64,000 nucleotides of DNA from Meghimatium bilineatum (Eukaryota; Mollusca; Gastropoda; Stylommatophora; Philomycidae): positions 19,348,173 to 19,412,172 of the forward strand of contig CM067311.1 in the NCBI GenBank assembly GCA_034231615.1, given 5' to 3'. Each line of letters starts with the position of its first letter. Within the stretch, counting starts at the first letter, position 1. The notes under the pieces were generated by a model. That model ran no database searches, was not told the DNA's origin, and was given only the letters and a program-made list of their open reading frames with translations. The position numbers were made by a program, and so were the translations under genes. This document shows positions 1-10,749 of this stretch, piece by piece.

Positions 1-689
1 TGACATTTTTATTAAAGTTGCTAACCAAGTGATTTGAGGAAAGATGTCGCACAGTTAGTGGGACAAGATGGCGCATTCAAAATGTTATGGAAAAAATGCA
101 GATGTCATAGATGCTGATCTAAGGCTGGGAGAGACTGATATATATGGTTATAATGATCAACAAACCTTACAAAAGCATTATTAGCTTTAAAACGGAACTA
201 TTTGAAATGCGTACTATTTTTTTAGAACTTTTGTTTTCAGAGTAAAGTTACAAAACTAGGTCTATCTATTTATTCTATCTATTCTTAACATACATTTACA
301 CACTGCCTGTGTGTTCGACCTGTTGGAGAGGTGATTTTCCTCATTTTATAATGGTTTGTATCACCTTTTTTACTGCGCCATCTTCACCCAAAAAATGGGA
401 CAAGATGTATTTTTTACACATGTTAGAAAATTCTCATTCTACTGTCTACACGTAGATGTATGTTTTAATAACCTCACGAATATAAGATGGATGGATACGC
501 TATACACTGATAACAGTTTGGTCTCTCATAATTAAATCTAGTTGTCAGAACATGATAAAACGTGAAAAGTGCGAAATATTGCCCCCGACTACCCAATATT
601 TATAATGTGGTTGGTGTTAACCCACATTTCTCAACAGGACACGCCTGAGTTTATAATGCTTAGGCCTATGGCTTTATTCGACCCAATAC
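1..689. other. AT-rich spacer, no gene seen
   Basis: I see no convincing coding region or recognised repeat here. Short open frames lack domains and codon structure and are treated as chance. Confidence 0.5.
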
Positions 690-789
690 ATGATGATGAA
701 GCAAATCCCACTATAAAAAAACTCCTTGGTATTCTTTTACGACATGTATGGCAGGTGACTGTGTTATTATTCTTTGTCCCCTTTCAGAA
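690..789 (-). repeat. SINE I fragment (5' part)
   Basis: Read on the minus strand, it starts like other SINE I copies: a GGGACAAAGAATAATAAC-type block, then a cacctgccatacatgt block. Only the 5' portion is recognisable; the 3' half has decayed or is absent. Confidence 0.55.
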
Positions 790-1062
790 GTAGCAACAAA
801 TTAAAGTAGAAGTAGCTAAACATTATGAAACACCACGATTGCTCCATTGGGTAAAAGTTGACTGCAACGCCAAGTTTCCGAGTCTTTTAGAGTGGTGCGT
901 ATACATACACATGACCATTTGCCAAACTGGGCAATGTCCACACCAGGACTAAGTTCATACTACATGGTTATAGTTAGAGAAAAGCACAACTTCATCTGTA
1001 TAAACTTCATCCAGTTTTGGGTTTATAGAAGTTTGTCCCGACATCATCATCACTACCTAAAT

Positions 1063-1345
1063 TGTCTTTCCCGTAGTCGTAACCTTCGATAAAAGTTACC
1101 ATGTTGTTCCGACAGGCTGACGTTGTGCTTGAACTAGTTACGGGCACGGCGTGGGTGGGCGGAACAACAAAAAAACCTGTCGCAAGGGCCAGAGTTGTGC
1201 CCTGATGTCAACGTCTGTATTGGCAGCAATGGACTAAAAACACCATCGAGTCGAATGGCTGTTGGAAGAGGGCGGAGCAATTATGGGAATGCCCCACGTG
1301 CTGTGAGGCCAGTTTTCTAATCAAGAATCTTTGAAATGCCAATGT
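1063..1345 (+). repeat. Dispersed repeat R1, copy 1
   Basis: This GC-richer block reappears in reverse orientation at about 36940-37210. Shared segments include the cacggcgtgggtgggcgga block, an ACCATCGAGTCGAATGGCTG block and a ggccagttttctaatcaaga edge. In the orientation of copy 2, weak traces suggest a LINE C-terminal zinc-finger region plus 3' UTR, but I cannot assign a family. Confidence 0.5.
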
Positions 1346-1659
1346 TGATGAACATCGAAATATCGGTTAACCCCACTATCCCCCCCCCCTCAATATTTTC
1401 ACAAAACATTAAAAAATTCACAAAGACGAGAAAATTCGTTTTTTAAGGTAATTAAAAATTACCGGAGATGTATTTATGGCTCTGAAATGAACTGTTATTT
1501 CATATTTAGAGTGCATTATTATAGTTTCCCAATCTACATTATTATAAATGGTTGCCACTCTACATTGCTATAGATGATTGCCACTCTACATTCAGATACA
1601 GTTTCTATCCGAGTCAAAAGTCATCTGTAATGGATCCATACAGTTCTGATTGAAGGGAG

Positions 1660-2355
1660 CGAACCAAGCTTTGTTAGACATCATAGTACAAGAAAAATAA
1701 AACAATGGTATAATCCTAAACAAGAAGAAATCATAAGTAATGGTTGCCTCAAAGAAATACACACCGCCAAAATTCAGTATTACTATCAATGATGCAAAAT
1801 TAAGTCAAGCTGATAAAGTCAAGTACATTGGCACCATTTTAACATCAGATGGCAGGTGCTTCACTGAGATCAAGAACAGGATAGCACAGGCCAAGTGAAC
1901 ACACGATGCATACACGAGTTTGAGTGCTAGGATGTTATATTGTGCCAATCCTTCTTTATGAAAGTGAAGCATGGACAGTAAACAACAAAAGTGCCCAAGA
2001 TAAGCTGGAGGCAACTGAGATATCGTTTTTAAGAAATATGAAAATCCCATTGATGGTTAAAAAAAAATAATGTAGAAGTTCTCAGAGATTCTGGAGTGAA
2101 ATAAATTATAGCTAAAATTTGAAACATACAACCAAGATTTTTGGTGCATGTGATGAGTAAAACATGAACATTTAGTAACCACCAGAAAGATCAAGGAGAG
2201 AAGAGACAGAGGAAGATAATGACATTTCTGGATGGGTTGACACTGTGAAGCAAAAAAGTCACCAATTGAACTTATTAACAACACAAGAGATAGTGAGTTG
2301 AGGAAAAGCAGGATTGCTTACACTAATTAGTATGTCACTTGATTGATTGAATGAA
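1660..2355 (+). mobile_element. RTE-like LINE fragment (3' part of RT region)
   Basis: In broken frames this reads as the C-terminal end of an RTE/BovB-type polymerase: a KKYTPPKFSITINDAKLS-like stretch, then VKYIGTILTSDGRC (family motif YLGSxITxDGxC), then SEAWTVNNK (family motif CESWTxxK). It ends in a TGATTGATTGAATGAAT microsatellite-like tail, normal for this type of LINE. Several in-frame stops and frameshifts show that it is dead. It is 5'-truncated, with no endonuclease or catalytic RT block. Confidence 0.75.
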
Positions 2356-2490
2356 TCTTACCTTCTCTTACCATTATAGAGCACTCTTACAAACTGTCCA
2401 TCTCTTGATCACGCCTGTACAGGTGGAAAATGAATGCAGGATTCAATCACCTCTTATGCCATAGAAATGACATCGGTAAGGTGGTTTACC

Positions 2491-2850
2491 TCATCATCAT
2501 CACCAAGTGCCATCACCAAAACAAAGGTTGTCTGCAACAGACCTCTAACATTCTCTGTCTCTTACTTTGGTGGTGCACACTGCTAGACTAATATGTCCAT
2601 CGCATGATGTTACTCTCCCATTTGTATCTCTGACTACATCTTGCTCGCCTCCCCATGATTCTACCCTCAAGCAAGCTCTTCAACAAGATGTCATATCTTT
2701 TAACATGTCCAAAATACTGTATTTGTTTGTTCATTATTTTCTTTAATATGACGAACTGTTAGAACCTCTTTGTTCGTTATCTCTCCATGAAGATCTCCCT
2801 ATTTTTCTACATATCCACATTTCAATGTCATAGTTTTATCCTTGTAATAA
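2491..2850 (-). mobile_element. RTE-A LINE 3'-end fragment
   Basis: Near-duplicate of the 3' ends at 31603 and 46204. On the minus strand the end of the polymerase frame runs into a (GATGAT)n tail, seen on the plus strand as CATCATCATCACC at the left edge. It is 5'-truncated and diverged. Confidence 0.7.
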
Positions 2851-3185
2851 CACTTAAAATACCCCCAAATTACCTGGTAATACATCCCCAGAATTGATCC
2901 CACTGTTTACATTGCCATCTGGACCTATATAAGTCAATAATAATAACAATAATATGTATGCCAGGAAATATTGTGCCAGTCTTTTGCAAGAAACTCAGCC
3001 AAAGTAGATTACAAATTATAAATCACGTGTGCATACATTTCTGTGAACTCTTCAACAATTTCCTGGGTTTTTTTGGTTACTTTCCCTAATGGTTACAGAT
3101 TTGCTGCAAAAAAATAAAATAAAAACACATTTTAAATCTTCAAGGTTTTTATTTAATCCATTTGATGATCAATTGAGCACAGTTA
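2851..3185. other. AT-rich spacer, nothing recognised
   Basis: No domain-bearing frame or repeat boundary was seen. Confidence 0.4.
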
Positions 3186-3189
3186 CATA

Positions 3190-3575
3190 GACAACTGTCT
3201 CCACTTGATGGAGTTCAGACTATGTTCATACATGAACCGTTTCTAATTGATGGAGTTCAGAGTAAACATCATACATGAAATGGTGAACTGTTTCTGATTG
3301 ATGAAGTTCAGACTTAAATTATCATACATGAACTGTTTCTAATTGACAAAGTCCAGATTTCTAAGTTCATACAAAACTGTAATTGATGGACTTCAGACTG
3401 AACATCATACATGAACTGTTTCTCATTATGAAGTTTATACATGAACAGTAATTGATGGAGTTCAGACTGACCTTTGTCTGTTGATAAGAGTTCAGACTGA
3501 AGTTCATATCCCATAAACTGTAATTGATGGTGTTACACTAAAATTCATACCATAAACTGTTTCTGATTGATGAAG
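3190..3575. repeat. Degenerate minisatellite, unit about 40-50 bp
   Basis: About eight diverged units each carry a catacatgaactgtttctaa block followed by an attgatggagttcagact block. Unit length varies and some units have lost one block, so the array looks old. Confidence 0.75.
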
Positions 3576-3764
3576 CTAAACTGAAAATAAATGAACTATC
3601 AGAAAAATTTTATAATTACATTCCTTGCACATATTTAATTGATATAATATAAATATATCACATCCATAAGTTTCATAAACCTGTAGTGTCTGACCAATAA
3701 ATAGGTTTGTATTATATACAAAAAAAACCACAAGCCATTTGCTAATATGAAACAGTGCATTGCA

Positions 3765-4260
3765 TACTACAATACTCAAAGCTGTATTTGACAAGTTCAA
3801 ATTGCTCAGGTGCATATACAATACTCAAAGCTAGATCTGAAAAGTTCAGACTGCTAAACTGCATACTACAATAATCAAATCTAGATGTGACAAGTTCTGA
3901 CTACTCAATTGCATACTGTAAAAACTGTCAATACTGCATTTTTTTCCATTAGGGAGTTGCAGGATGACTTTGAGTGACATTCGTGATAAAGACATGCTCT
4001 TGCTGTCACCACATGTTCAGGTTGAATTTTTTCAATTTACACTCAGATAGAAAAAAAACCCAGTCCTTACCAGGGATCGAACTCTGGACCTCACAAGTGT
4101 GACTCCAAAGCTTTAACCTCTTGGCCATGCGCCACACTAACAGGTACTCAAATCTAGATGTGACAAGTCAAATTTATCAGGTGCATGCTACAGCACTCAA
4201 AGCCATGTCACACAAGTTCAACTGAATATACAAATCAACACCTACACACAAAATCCTCAA
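3765..4260. repeat. Second minisatellite (about 50-bp unit), split by a SINE
   Basis: Units carry gcatactacaatactcaaa followed by a tagatgtgacaagttc block. Three or so units lie before 3945 and about two after 4145, so a tRNA-like SINE appears to have landed inside the array. Confidence 0.65.
3945..4145 (-). mobile_element. tRNA-like SINE
   Basis: On the minus strand there is an A-box-like ATGGCCAAGAGGTTAAAGC, then a B-box-like AGAGTTCGATCCCTGG about 30 bases later, the internal RNA polymerase III promoter layout of a tRNA-derived SINE. The A-rich stretch and the flanking minisatellite on both sides support an insertion rather than a working tRNA gene. No clean cloverleaf is apparent. Confidence 0.65.
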
Positions 4261-4330
4261 CAAGTACATCAAAATGTGACATCACCTCTTTTGACTGACA
4301 ATTTTATTTGTGATGTGTGTATTTCCAGCG

Positions 4331-4592
4331 CTTAAAAGGGGAGAGAAGATTAGCAACACTGTTTACCTTTCATGCATGTTGTAAAGGGCAGTTAAGGAGA
4401 TTATGAGGTGGCATTGGTTGTCCCATCCCATATAGGATCAAAGATATGCAGAAAGCATGTTGAAGTCGAATGTGTCAGGCTGAAAGCCACAGATATAACA
4501 GCTGAACTGTAAACCATGACATAATGTATTCGGTTTTCCAGAATACAGCCCACTAATCTGCAGGAGTTTGAGAATGAACGAAGAAGAAGAAA
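4331..4592 (+). mobile_element. SINE I copy, nearly full length
   Basis: It shows the family order: a ggggagagaagattag head, the catgcatgttgtaaa block, a gtcgaatgtgtcaggc block, a ctgtaaaccatgac block, and the terminal module ctgcaggagtttgagaatga, followed by ACGAAGAAGAAGAAAA. Upstream sequence is the degenerate minisatellite region. Confidence 0.8.
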
Positions 4593-5034
4593 ACCAACAA
4601 TTTAAAATAATCTACTCTAACATGTTTATTATACCAAGACTATGATGGACACAAGATGTCCAAGAATTTTTTAACATGATGACACTAGAATATGCTGGGC
4701 AGCTTGCACAAAACATAGAGGCTTATATAGTGGCAGTGAGGGCAACATTCTGTAAAGGACATGTCACAAAGATAGATTCTTATATGCAAGTCACATATGT
4801 TCATTTGCACATTTTAAAAAGCAGTTTTTTGTGCACCACAATGATATGAAATAACTGCATAATTTGTCATATTTTGACACAATTTTACTATCAAATTTCT
4901 ACTATCAACTATATGTATCTCTAAAAATGCCACCACATAATTCCTCAAACATACTTAGATTTAATGCAAATCATAAAACTAAATTGATAAAGAGTATATT
5001 TCTACCAACTTTGTGTTATCAATGTCAATCATGA
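4593..5034. other. AT-rich spacer, nothing recognised
   Basis: No domain-bearing frame is visible. The far right end may already belong to the LINE fragment that follows. Confidence 0.4.
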
Positions 5035-5405
5035 TCACTGTCTAAGACACAGGAAAGAAAGATTGCAACCTGTGAGGTGAAATGTCTACGGAAGATCGTT
5101 GCAGTCAAAAGAACAGACTGTGTAAGAAATGATGACATTAGAAATTTTATAGGAACTGTACATCAAATATATAGAAGATTAAGTGGTTCGATCATCTTAT
5201 GAGAGTGGAACCAGATCGCAATTCCAGCTGCATCCTATAACAGAAGAATATCGGAGTACAGAGCAAGAGGAAGACCTAGAGGCAGATGGATTGATAACAT
5301 CAGAGACATACTACAATAACATGTTATTACAATAACAAATGCAACACATTTGGCATTAGAAAGATGACTTAGGCTCCCCACGACTCTTCGCGGCATTTGT
5401 GGCTA
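5035..5405 (+). mobile_element. LINE family C fragment (C-terminal end)
   Basis: Broken translation shows TCEVKCLRKI, then YRARGRPRGRWIDNI and a NATHLALER block. These match the family C copies at 24 kb and 54.6 kb in the same order. It is 5'-truncated and contains stops. Confidence 0.7.
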
Positions 5406-5671
5406 AGACAAAACACAACTAAAATTGCTCAGTTGTATAGAAATATAGATTAACTTTCTACAAGTGACATATATTAAAAAAAAGGACTTCTTTTATACAA
5501 CAATTTAGCACACAAAAGAATACAATTACCAGTAAATTATCATTTGTTTCAACAAAGAAGATTGAGAAACCAGTGGTGTATAATAGAGTGTACGACAATT
5601 TTCAAGCAATGCCTGAGAAAACAGATGTGAGCCAAGAAAACTATTGTTGTTTTTTTTCAAACTTTCACTGG

Positions 5672-5825
5672 ATCTCTCTTGCAGCAGGACAATTATAATA
5701 CTAGATTTCCAGATAGGATGTAGTCTAGGGAGTAGAAATGAATTGTATCACTGTTTAATTGTGGAAATGGCCAGAAACAAAGTACTTCAATGGTGTTAGG
5801 TAACACATTAGGTGCTTTTAACACT
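5672..5825 (+). repeat. Dispersed repeat R2, copy 1
   Basis: It shares order and wording with 35130-35285: gatctctcttgcagcagga, then gatttccag..aggatgtagt, then aatggccaga. It resembles no other family here except for a short aggatgtagtc phrase also present in SINE I. Function and class are unknown. Confidence 0.6.
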
Positions 5826-6490
5826 TCTGCTGAACATTGGATGTCTGTAATCATATTGCTAGAAGACCAACCATGCAAGAGAATTGGTATTTATACTACA
5901 CGCTATCACCAACCTCAAAGATAGTCAAGATCGAACTTGCTTGACTTATTTTACAGCTGCCTGTGTCACCATCATCATAGCGATAGATCACAACCCTATT
6001 ATCATTTATATCTGGTAAGGAAGATTCAGACACAAAACATATAGGTCAATTAACCAGAGTTGACTAATACCATATCCAATGTCCATAGTAATAAGATGTA
6101 CCACACAAGTATGGCTAAGTGAGTAAAGGGGATTGATAAGGGTAAGCAAATTATGTTACAAAACAGCTGTTCTGAAAACCAATGACTCAGGTCAATAGAT
6201 GAAACAAATTCTCCAGAGACTAGAAATGATTTGGTTAATTACAAAACTAAGGGGCAACAGTCTGTTAACAGGGAAGAATAAAATATAAAACAGAAATAGG
6301 TAATGATATAGGAATGTCAAATAAAGACTATCAAAAACAAAAAACATAATTTGAAAACTCACAATTAAATTCATGATCGCTTACTGAATGCACTCAATGC
6401 GATATTTATTAGACTTGACCTTGACCTTTTCACTTGACTTTGTTTCTTTGTTATGAGAGACAGGATCAAGTCATTTTGGCTGTTAATATA
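5826..6490. other. AT-rich spacer, nothing recognised
   Basis: Only short unsupported frames are present. Confidence 0.4.
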
Positions 6491-6494
6491 TTTA

Positions 6495-6680
6495 CGGTTT
6501 GGTGTCTTTTTTAGTCTTTTATGTGTGTTTCTTGAAAAAGGTCCCAATAGGACCGCAATGTAGGAAAATTGTCATGTTTTGTTTTATTGCATATTTCTTA
6601 TATACCTTTTTATCTAGATATGTTCAGTTAGGTATTCCTAGTAACCTGTTTATCTTATTTTGCATCACAATTACAGAACT
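6495..6680 (+). repeat. Repeat H1 with ribozyme-like hairpin
   Basis: The block holds TTCTTGAAAAAGGTCCCAAT followed by AGGACCGCAATG, a short stem-loop with flanks loosely like a hammerhead core. After it come GGAAAATTGTC, a gttttattg block and AGTAACCTGTTTA. The same order recurs near 9680 and, more loosely, at about 27360-27480 (reverse), 19870 and 25480. Confidence 0.5.
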
Positions 6681-6689
6681 CTAAATTCC

Positions 6690-7880
6690 ATCAAACATAA
6701 ATAACACAATTTAAACATCACAATGTTATCACTTTAGTTAAGATGTATGTACCATAATGACACAACAAGGGAATCTAATTTTTGCCTTTGCATTAGACAT
6801 GAAAACACTTGTTAACCACATACCTGATTACAGATGAAACAACCTGACAGAAATGCCTGCGTAAATCACAAGCACTTTGCCATATATCTATCACATAATT
6901 GTAACATAATTCATTTTAAAATTACAAATTGTGACCAATTATACTTTGTAATTTTTCAAATCTCCATAAACTTGGGTAAGACAAACTTCATGCTTACACA
7001 GATATAATATAGAAAATATTTATAGAAAATAAATCCATGATTGGAAATGTAATTTCGGGGCAGAGAAACAAATGAACTAAATATTTTCAACAGATGGGCA
7101 TGCAAATTTAAAAACAAAAATACTACTTTAATATTTACACAAAAAGGAACATAATTGAAATACTTGCAATAATGCAGGTTTTGTTATTTAAAAAGAATTA
7201 TATTAATTTCATAAACTCTCTATTATACATTTATCTATGGTAATTTGTTTAAACACTCTACCTTAGACTCACTCATTCTAACAGTAAATCACCCATTTTT
7301 AGATATTTTTTAATATATTAAAGCAGAACTGGAAAACCCTTACAGAAATGAACAGTTAAAAGCTTACCACTGTAAGAATTTATGATTAGTAGGTTCTATT
7401 TGTCTTTCATATGTGTACATAATTATCTCAATAAAACACTAATCGTCACAGCCATTCAACATCTTCTGCAATCATTTGTTAAACATCCATCCCAATATTG
7501 GTCATGTATATGCCAGTTGGTTTTAGGTCATCTTGGGTTCCCCCAGATCTATTTACAATATAAAAAACAAGTAGAGAAATGGAAACAATGTGAAGCAAAA
7601 AACACCTAATCAATAAAAATGTAGTATTTGACCAATCAACAGAATCAAGTCGGTAGATACAGGAATGAGTGGGGTGGTTATCTAACTCTCTTCTCCAATC
7701 TTACTTAGAAAAATATGACATTTAGTACTAAGAATGGGTACAAAATTGTCTGTAAACACCCCCTTTCCCCCCATTTTGTGGATTTAAAATGTTAAACAAA
7801 CAAACCCAAAAAGCAAAGTTTTTTCTTTAATTTTAAGGAGAACCCTCTCCATAACAGTCAATCTACAGCCTTGAACTAAA
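6690..7880. other. AT-rich spacer to the mariner, no gene seen
   Basis: Strongly AT-rich with short A runs. No long open frame or repeat match was recognised. The mariner lies immediately downstream. Confidence 0.45.
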
Positions 7881-7882
7881 TA

Positions 7883-7912
7883 CGAGGGGGAGTCAATAAG
7901 TAAGTCACAAAT
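7883..7912 (+). repeat. Mariner left terminal inverted repeat
   Basis: A perfect 30-bp inverted match to 9188-9217. It would be the transposase binding and cleavage end. Confidence 0.93.
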
Positions 7913-8046
7913 TGATGTTGGATGGCAGGAAAATGCAGTAGGTGGTTTCTAAAGCTGTTTATAGTTGATATCATCATAGAACTTTATGTTTATGTTCGCT
8001 AGATGGCGCTAGCTGTACCTTGCGCATGCGCAGCACAAAAAACAAA

Positions 8047-9117
8047 ATGGCTACTGTACTTACAGAGTGTACAATCAATGAACAACGTGCTGTTGTGCGT
8101 TTTTTATGGGCAAAAGGACTGCCTGCAAAAGACATTCATAAAGAAATGCTTCCTGTTTATGCTGACAATTGTTTGTCCCGTAAAGCGGTGCACAGCTGGG
8201 TAAAAATATTTTCTCAAGGACGCTCTAAAATTGTTGACGAAATCCGATCTGGTCGTGCTGTTGAAATTGCAACAGACGCATCTGTGCAGCGGGTTGAGGA
8301 GATGATTCGAGGTGACAGACGAGTAACGATAGACGCTGTAGCAGCTGCAATAGGGTGCTCACATGGTTCAGCATACAGCATCATGCATGACCGATTGAAA
8401 TTTAAGAAAGTGTGTTCATGGTGGGTGCCCAGACAATTGACGGACGAACACAAAATGAACCGATTAGGCTTGTCATTGGAGCATCTCTGTCAATACGCAA
8501 ATGAAGGAGAAGACACGATGAACAGGATTATTACTGGGGACGAATCATGGGTGCATCACTACCAGCCTGAATCAAAGCGTGCTTCAATGCAATGGAAACA
8601 TCCTTCTTCGCCTTGTGTCCAAAAATTCAAGGTTACACCATCAGCAGGGAAGGTTATGCTGACAGTGTTCTGGGATTGTCAAGGAGTGCTTTTAACAAAT
8701 TTCAAAAAGAAAGGTGACAATGTGAATTCTGAATCATACTGTGAAGTTCTATCAGTGCTTCGGGATGCAATTCGAAGAAAACGTCCAGGGCTGCTGACTA
8801 GAGGAGTGCTACTCCTTCATGACAATGCTAGACCACATACGGCTCGATTAACTCAGGAGAAAATAAAAAATCTTGGTTGGAAAATTCTGGAACATCCTCC
8901 TTACAGCCCCGATTTAGCCCCTAGTGATTTTCACCTTTTTGGTCCACTAAAAACCCACCTTGGCGGGAAGCATTTCGCGACTGACGCAGAAGTTGAATGT
9001 GAAGTGAAAATGTGGCTTAAAAAGCAGAGCACGCAGTTCTACGCAGCAGGTTTGGGAGGACTCATAAAACGATGGGATAAATGCATCAATGTTGGTGGAA
9101 ATTATGTTGAGAAGTAA
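8047..9117 (+). CDS. Mariner transposase (DD34D), intact
   Basis: This 356-residue protein would cut and paste the surrounding element by binding its inverted repeats in the nucleus. The N-terminal helix-turn-helix region spans roughly residues 10-115 (SRKAVHSWVKIFSQGRSK near 44; a second helix set around TIDAVAAAIGCSHGSAY near 94). WVPRQL at 126 is the conserved mariner linker motif. The catalytic aspartates are D165 (GDESWVHHY), D259 (LLHDNARPH) and D294 (PYSPDLAPSD), with exactly 34 residues between the last two. Length matches known mariners (about 345-360). I chose the ATG giving MATVLTECT because that is the usual family start; an in-frame ATG at 8026 would add seven residues. No stop or frameshift is present. 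The sequence resembles proteins often annotated in animals as SETMAR-like or FLJ37770-like. Confidence 0.95.
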   Translation: MATVLTECTINEQRAVVRFLWAKGLPAKDIHKEMLPVYADNCLSRKAVHSWVKIFSQGRSKIVDEIRSGRAVEIATDASVQRVEEMIRGDRRVTIDAVAAAIGCSHGSAYSIMHDRLKFKKVCSWWVPRQLTDEHKMNRLGLSLEHLCQYANEGEDTMNRIITGDESWVHHYQPESKRASMQWKHPSSPCVQKFKVTPSAGKVMLTVFWDCQGVLLTNFKKKGDNVNSESYCEVLSVLRDAIRRKRPGLLTRGVLLLHDNARPHTARLTQEKIKNLGWKILEHPPYSPDLAPSDFHLFGPLKTHLGGKHFATDAEVECEVKMWLKKQSTQFYAAGLGGLIKRWDKCINVGGNYVEK

Positions 9118-9187
9118 AGGGATAATGTATGTGTAAAAATAAACAGTTTTCAGGTTTTTATCGTCTTCAGTTTTTTTCTAAAGAGCC

Positions 9188-9217
9188 ATTTGTGACTTAC
9201 TTATTGACTCCCCCTCG
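9188..9217 (-). repeat. Mariner right terminal inverted repeat
   Basis: Perfect 30-bp inverted partner of 7883-7912, followed by TA. Confidence 0.93.
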
Positions 9218-9664
9218 TAGTATAGAAATATTGTTTAGTAAACTAAAATGTTGTTTGACCAATTTCTGAATGCAGAATTAACCGTTTAGCTGATACGAAC
9301 ATAGCATGAATCTCCTCTGCTGTAGCTAATACGAACAAATTTATTCCTTCCTCTAACTTCTTTTAGCTGGTACAAACATATTTAGGTACTCTCTCCTTTA
9401 ACTGTTATGAGTTAACTCTTTTTTGTTATCTATTTCCTCATTGCTAAAAATGATTTCTATGAAATTGTTAGGCACCAATATACATCAACCATCCCATCTA
9501 TACTGTACCGTGAAAGATCTTACTTATATAAGATGAGAGGATTCAGCATAGGTTGAAGGTCATTGTGGAAAGACTTTAAAAATGGATGGAGACTTTAAAA
9601 ATGGACCCAAAAAATGGATGGAGACGGGGCTTGATGAAATCTAGTCATCTATTTTTTTTTTTAT

Positions 9665-9845
9665 TTTGTTGTTTTCTGTTGTTTGTCTCTTGAAAAAGGT
9701 TCAATTTGAGCAGATACGTGGAGAATTGTCCTGTTTAGTTTTATTGTATGTTTTTTTATATATACTTTTTTTAATATAATTTTTTTTAATTAATAGGCAA
9801 GGTAAGTGTTTTAGTAACCTGTTTAATTCATTTTGCTTGACTATT
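9665..9845 (+). repeat. Repeat H1, second copy
   Basis: It contains CTCTTGAAAAAGGTTCAA, GGAGAATTGTCCTGTT, a gttttattgtatgttt block and TTTTAGTAACCTGTTTAA in the same order as 6495-6680. The hairpin is more decayed here. Confidence 0.5.
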
Positions 9846-9894
9846 TTAAAAACAAGCATGTGAACATAAATACTAAAACTGCTTTATACAAAAC

Positions 9895-10260
9895 GATCTG
9901 TGCTACCAATGTCACACATGGGCACTAACAACAACAAAAGAAAACTTGTTACAACCGAAATGATCTGTCTTCGTAGAATTCTTGGAGTAACAGTAAGAGA
10001 CAAATTCAGAAATGAAAACATCAGATGACTAACAAACACAATGCATTTTCTGGATTACATCAGAAAACAACAGATTAAGTGGTTTTCACACTCTTCCAGA
10101 CTACCATCAGATAGTGCCCATCAAAAAGCATTACTATACAGATACAATGAATACAAAGCCAGGGGCAGACCATGCAAAAGATGGATTACAGAAATAAAAG
10201 AGTCAATGAAAACAAATATATAAGAGGCACACAAAAAGGCCATCTCCAGAGAACTCTTCT
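9895..10260 (+). mobile_element. LINE family D fragment (C-terminal end)
   Basis: One frame reads LDYIRKQQIKWFSHSSRLPS, then YKARGRPCKRWITEI, the late C-terminal pattern of many LINEs (Q-W-F-G-H, then RGRPxKRW). It matches copies at 30885-31205 (+) and 44530-44970 (-). It is 5'-truncated; the 60-residue open frame at 10041-10223 is only part of it. Confidence 0.7.
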
Positions 10261-10539
10261 ACCCCTGACGTTGAAGGCAGAAAGGAGTATAAAGCAGAAA
10301 GAAAGAAGGGATTGGTTACTGAGAAGAAATTGTAGCTAAAGAATATTGTAGGTTAGAATAGAACTCGTAGAAAAGCGGATTGAATGGAAGATCAAAGGAC
10401 ACAGACATTCTATGACATTAAAATATATAAGAAAATTGGTAGCATATCTTATTCAGGATGTAGACATCAATCCAGCATTTGTGTTCGCTGTAGTGATTTT
10501 CTACGCAATATAAATATGCTTATTTATTTGCCATTGCTT

Positions 10540-10665
10540 TCTGAAGAGTCCAGATGCACAATTGCCTGAGGCAGGAATTGAACCCTGTACCTTTCTGTCA
10601 CAGACTAGTTCTGTATCTGTACGTCGTCGCCACAGAGCTGGATAAATGGAAAAATTAATTGCATG
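10540..10665 (-). mobile_element. tRNA-like SINE fragment
   Basis: On the minus strand a CTCTGTGGCGACGACGTAC A-box-like segment precedes GGTACAGGGTTCAATTCCTG, an excellent B box. The spacing fits a tRNA-derived promoter, but the inner stems do not look like a normal cloverleaf. Confidence 0.55.
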
Positions 10666-10737
10666 ATAGTACACCTGAAATGTACACAAAATTGGAGGAT
10701 GGAACTGATGACAGAGATAACAAATTGAAGGACTGTC

Positions 10738-10749
10738 ATATCAATTCAT
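10738..10749 (+). repeat. Target-site duplication, left copy
   Basis: ATATCAATTCAT, repeated exactly at 14799-14810. It brackets the LINE and defines both ends. Confidence 0.93.

Larger units (their letters stand above)
7883..9217 (+). mobile_element. Complete mariner DNA transposon
   Basis: A 1335-bp unit has 30-bp terminal inverted repeats, beginning CGAGGGGGAGTCAATAAG, that match perfectly by eye (7883-7912 and 9188-9217). A TA dinucleotide at 7881-7882 and 9218-9219 flanks it, the target duplication of Tc1/mariner elements. One uninterrupted transposase frame fills most of the interior. Perfect repeats plus an open frame point to recent arrival and possible activity; no second copy occurs in the window. 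Confidence 0.95.

Noticed and set aside
3985-4140. tRNA gene on the minus strand
   Set aside because: A and B boxes are present, but no stable acceptor or anticodon stems were apparent; a SINE fits better. The same holds at 10540, 22140, 23620 and 31240.
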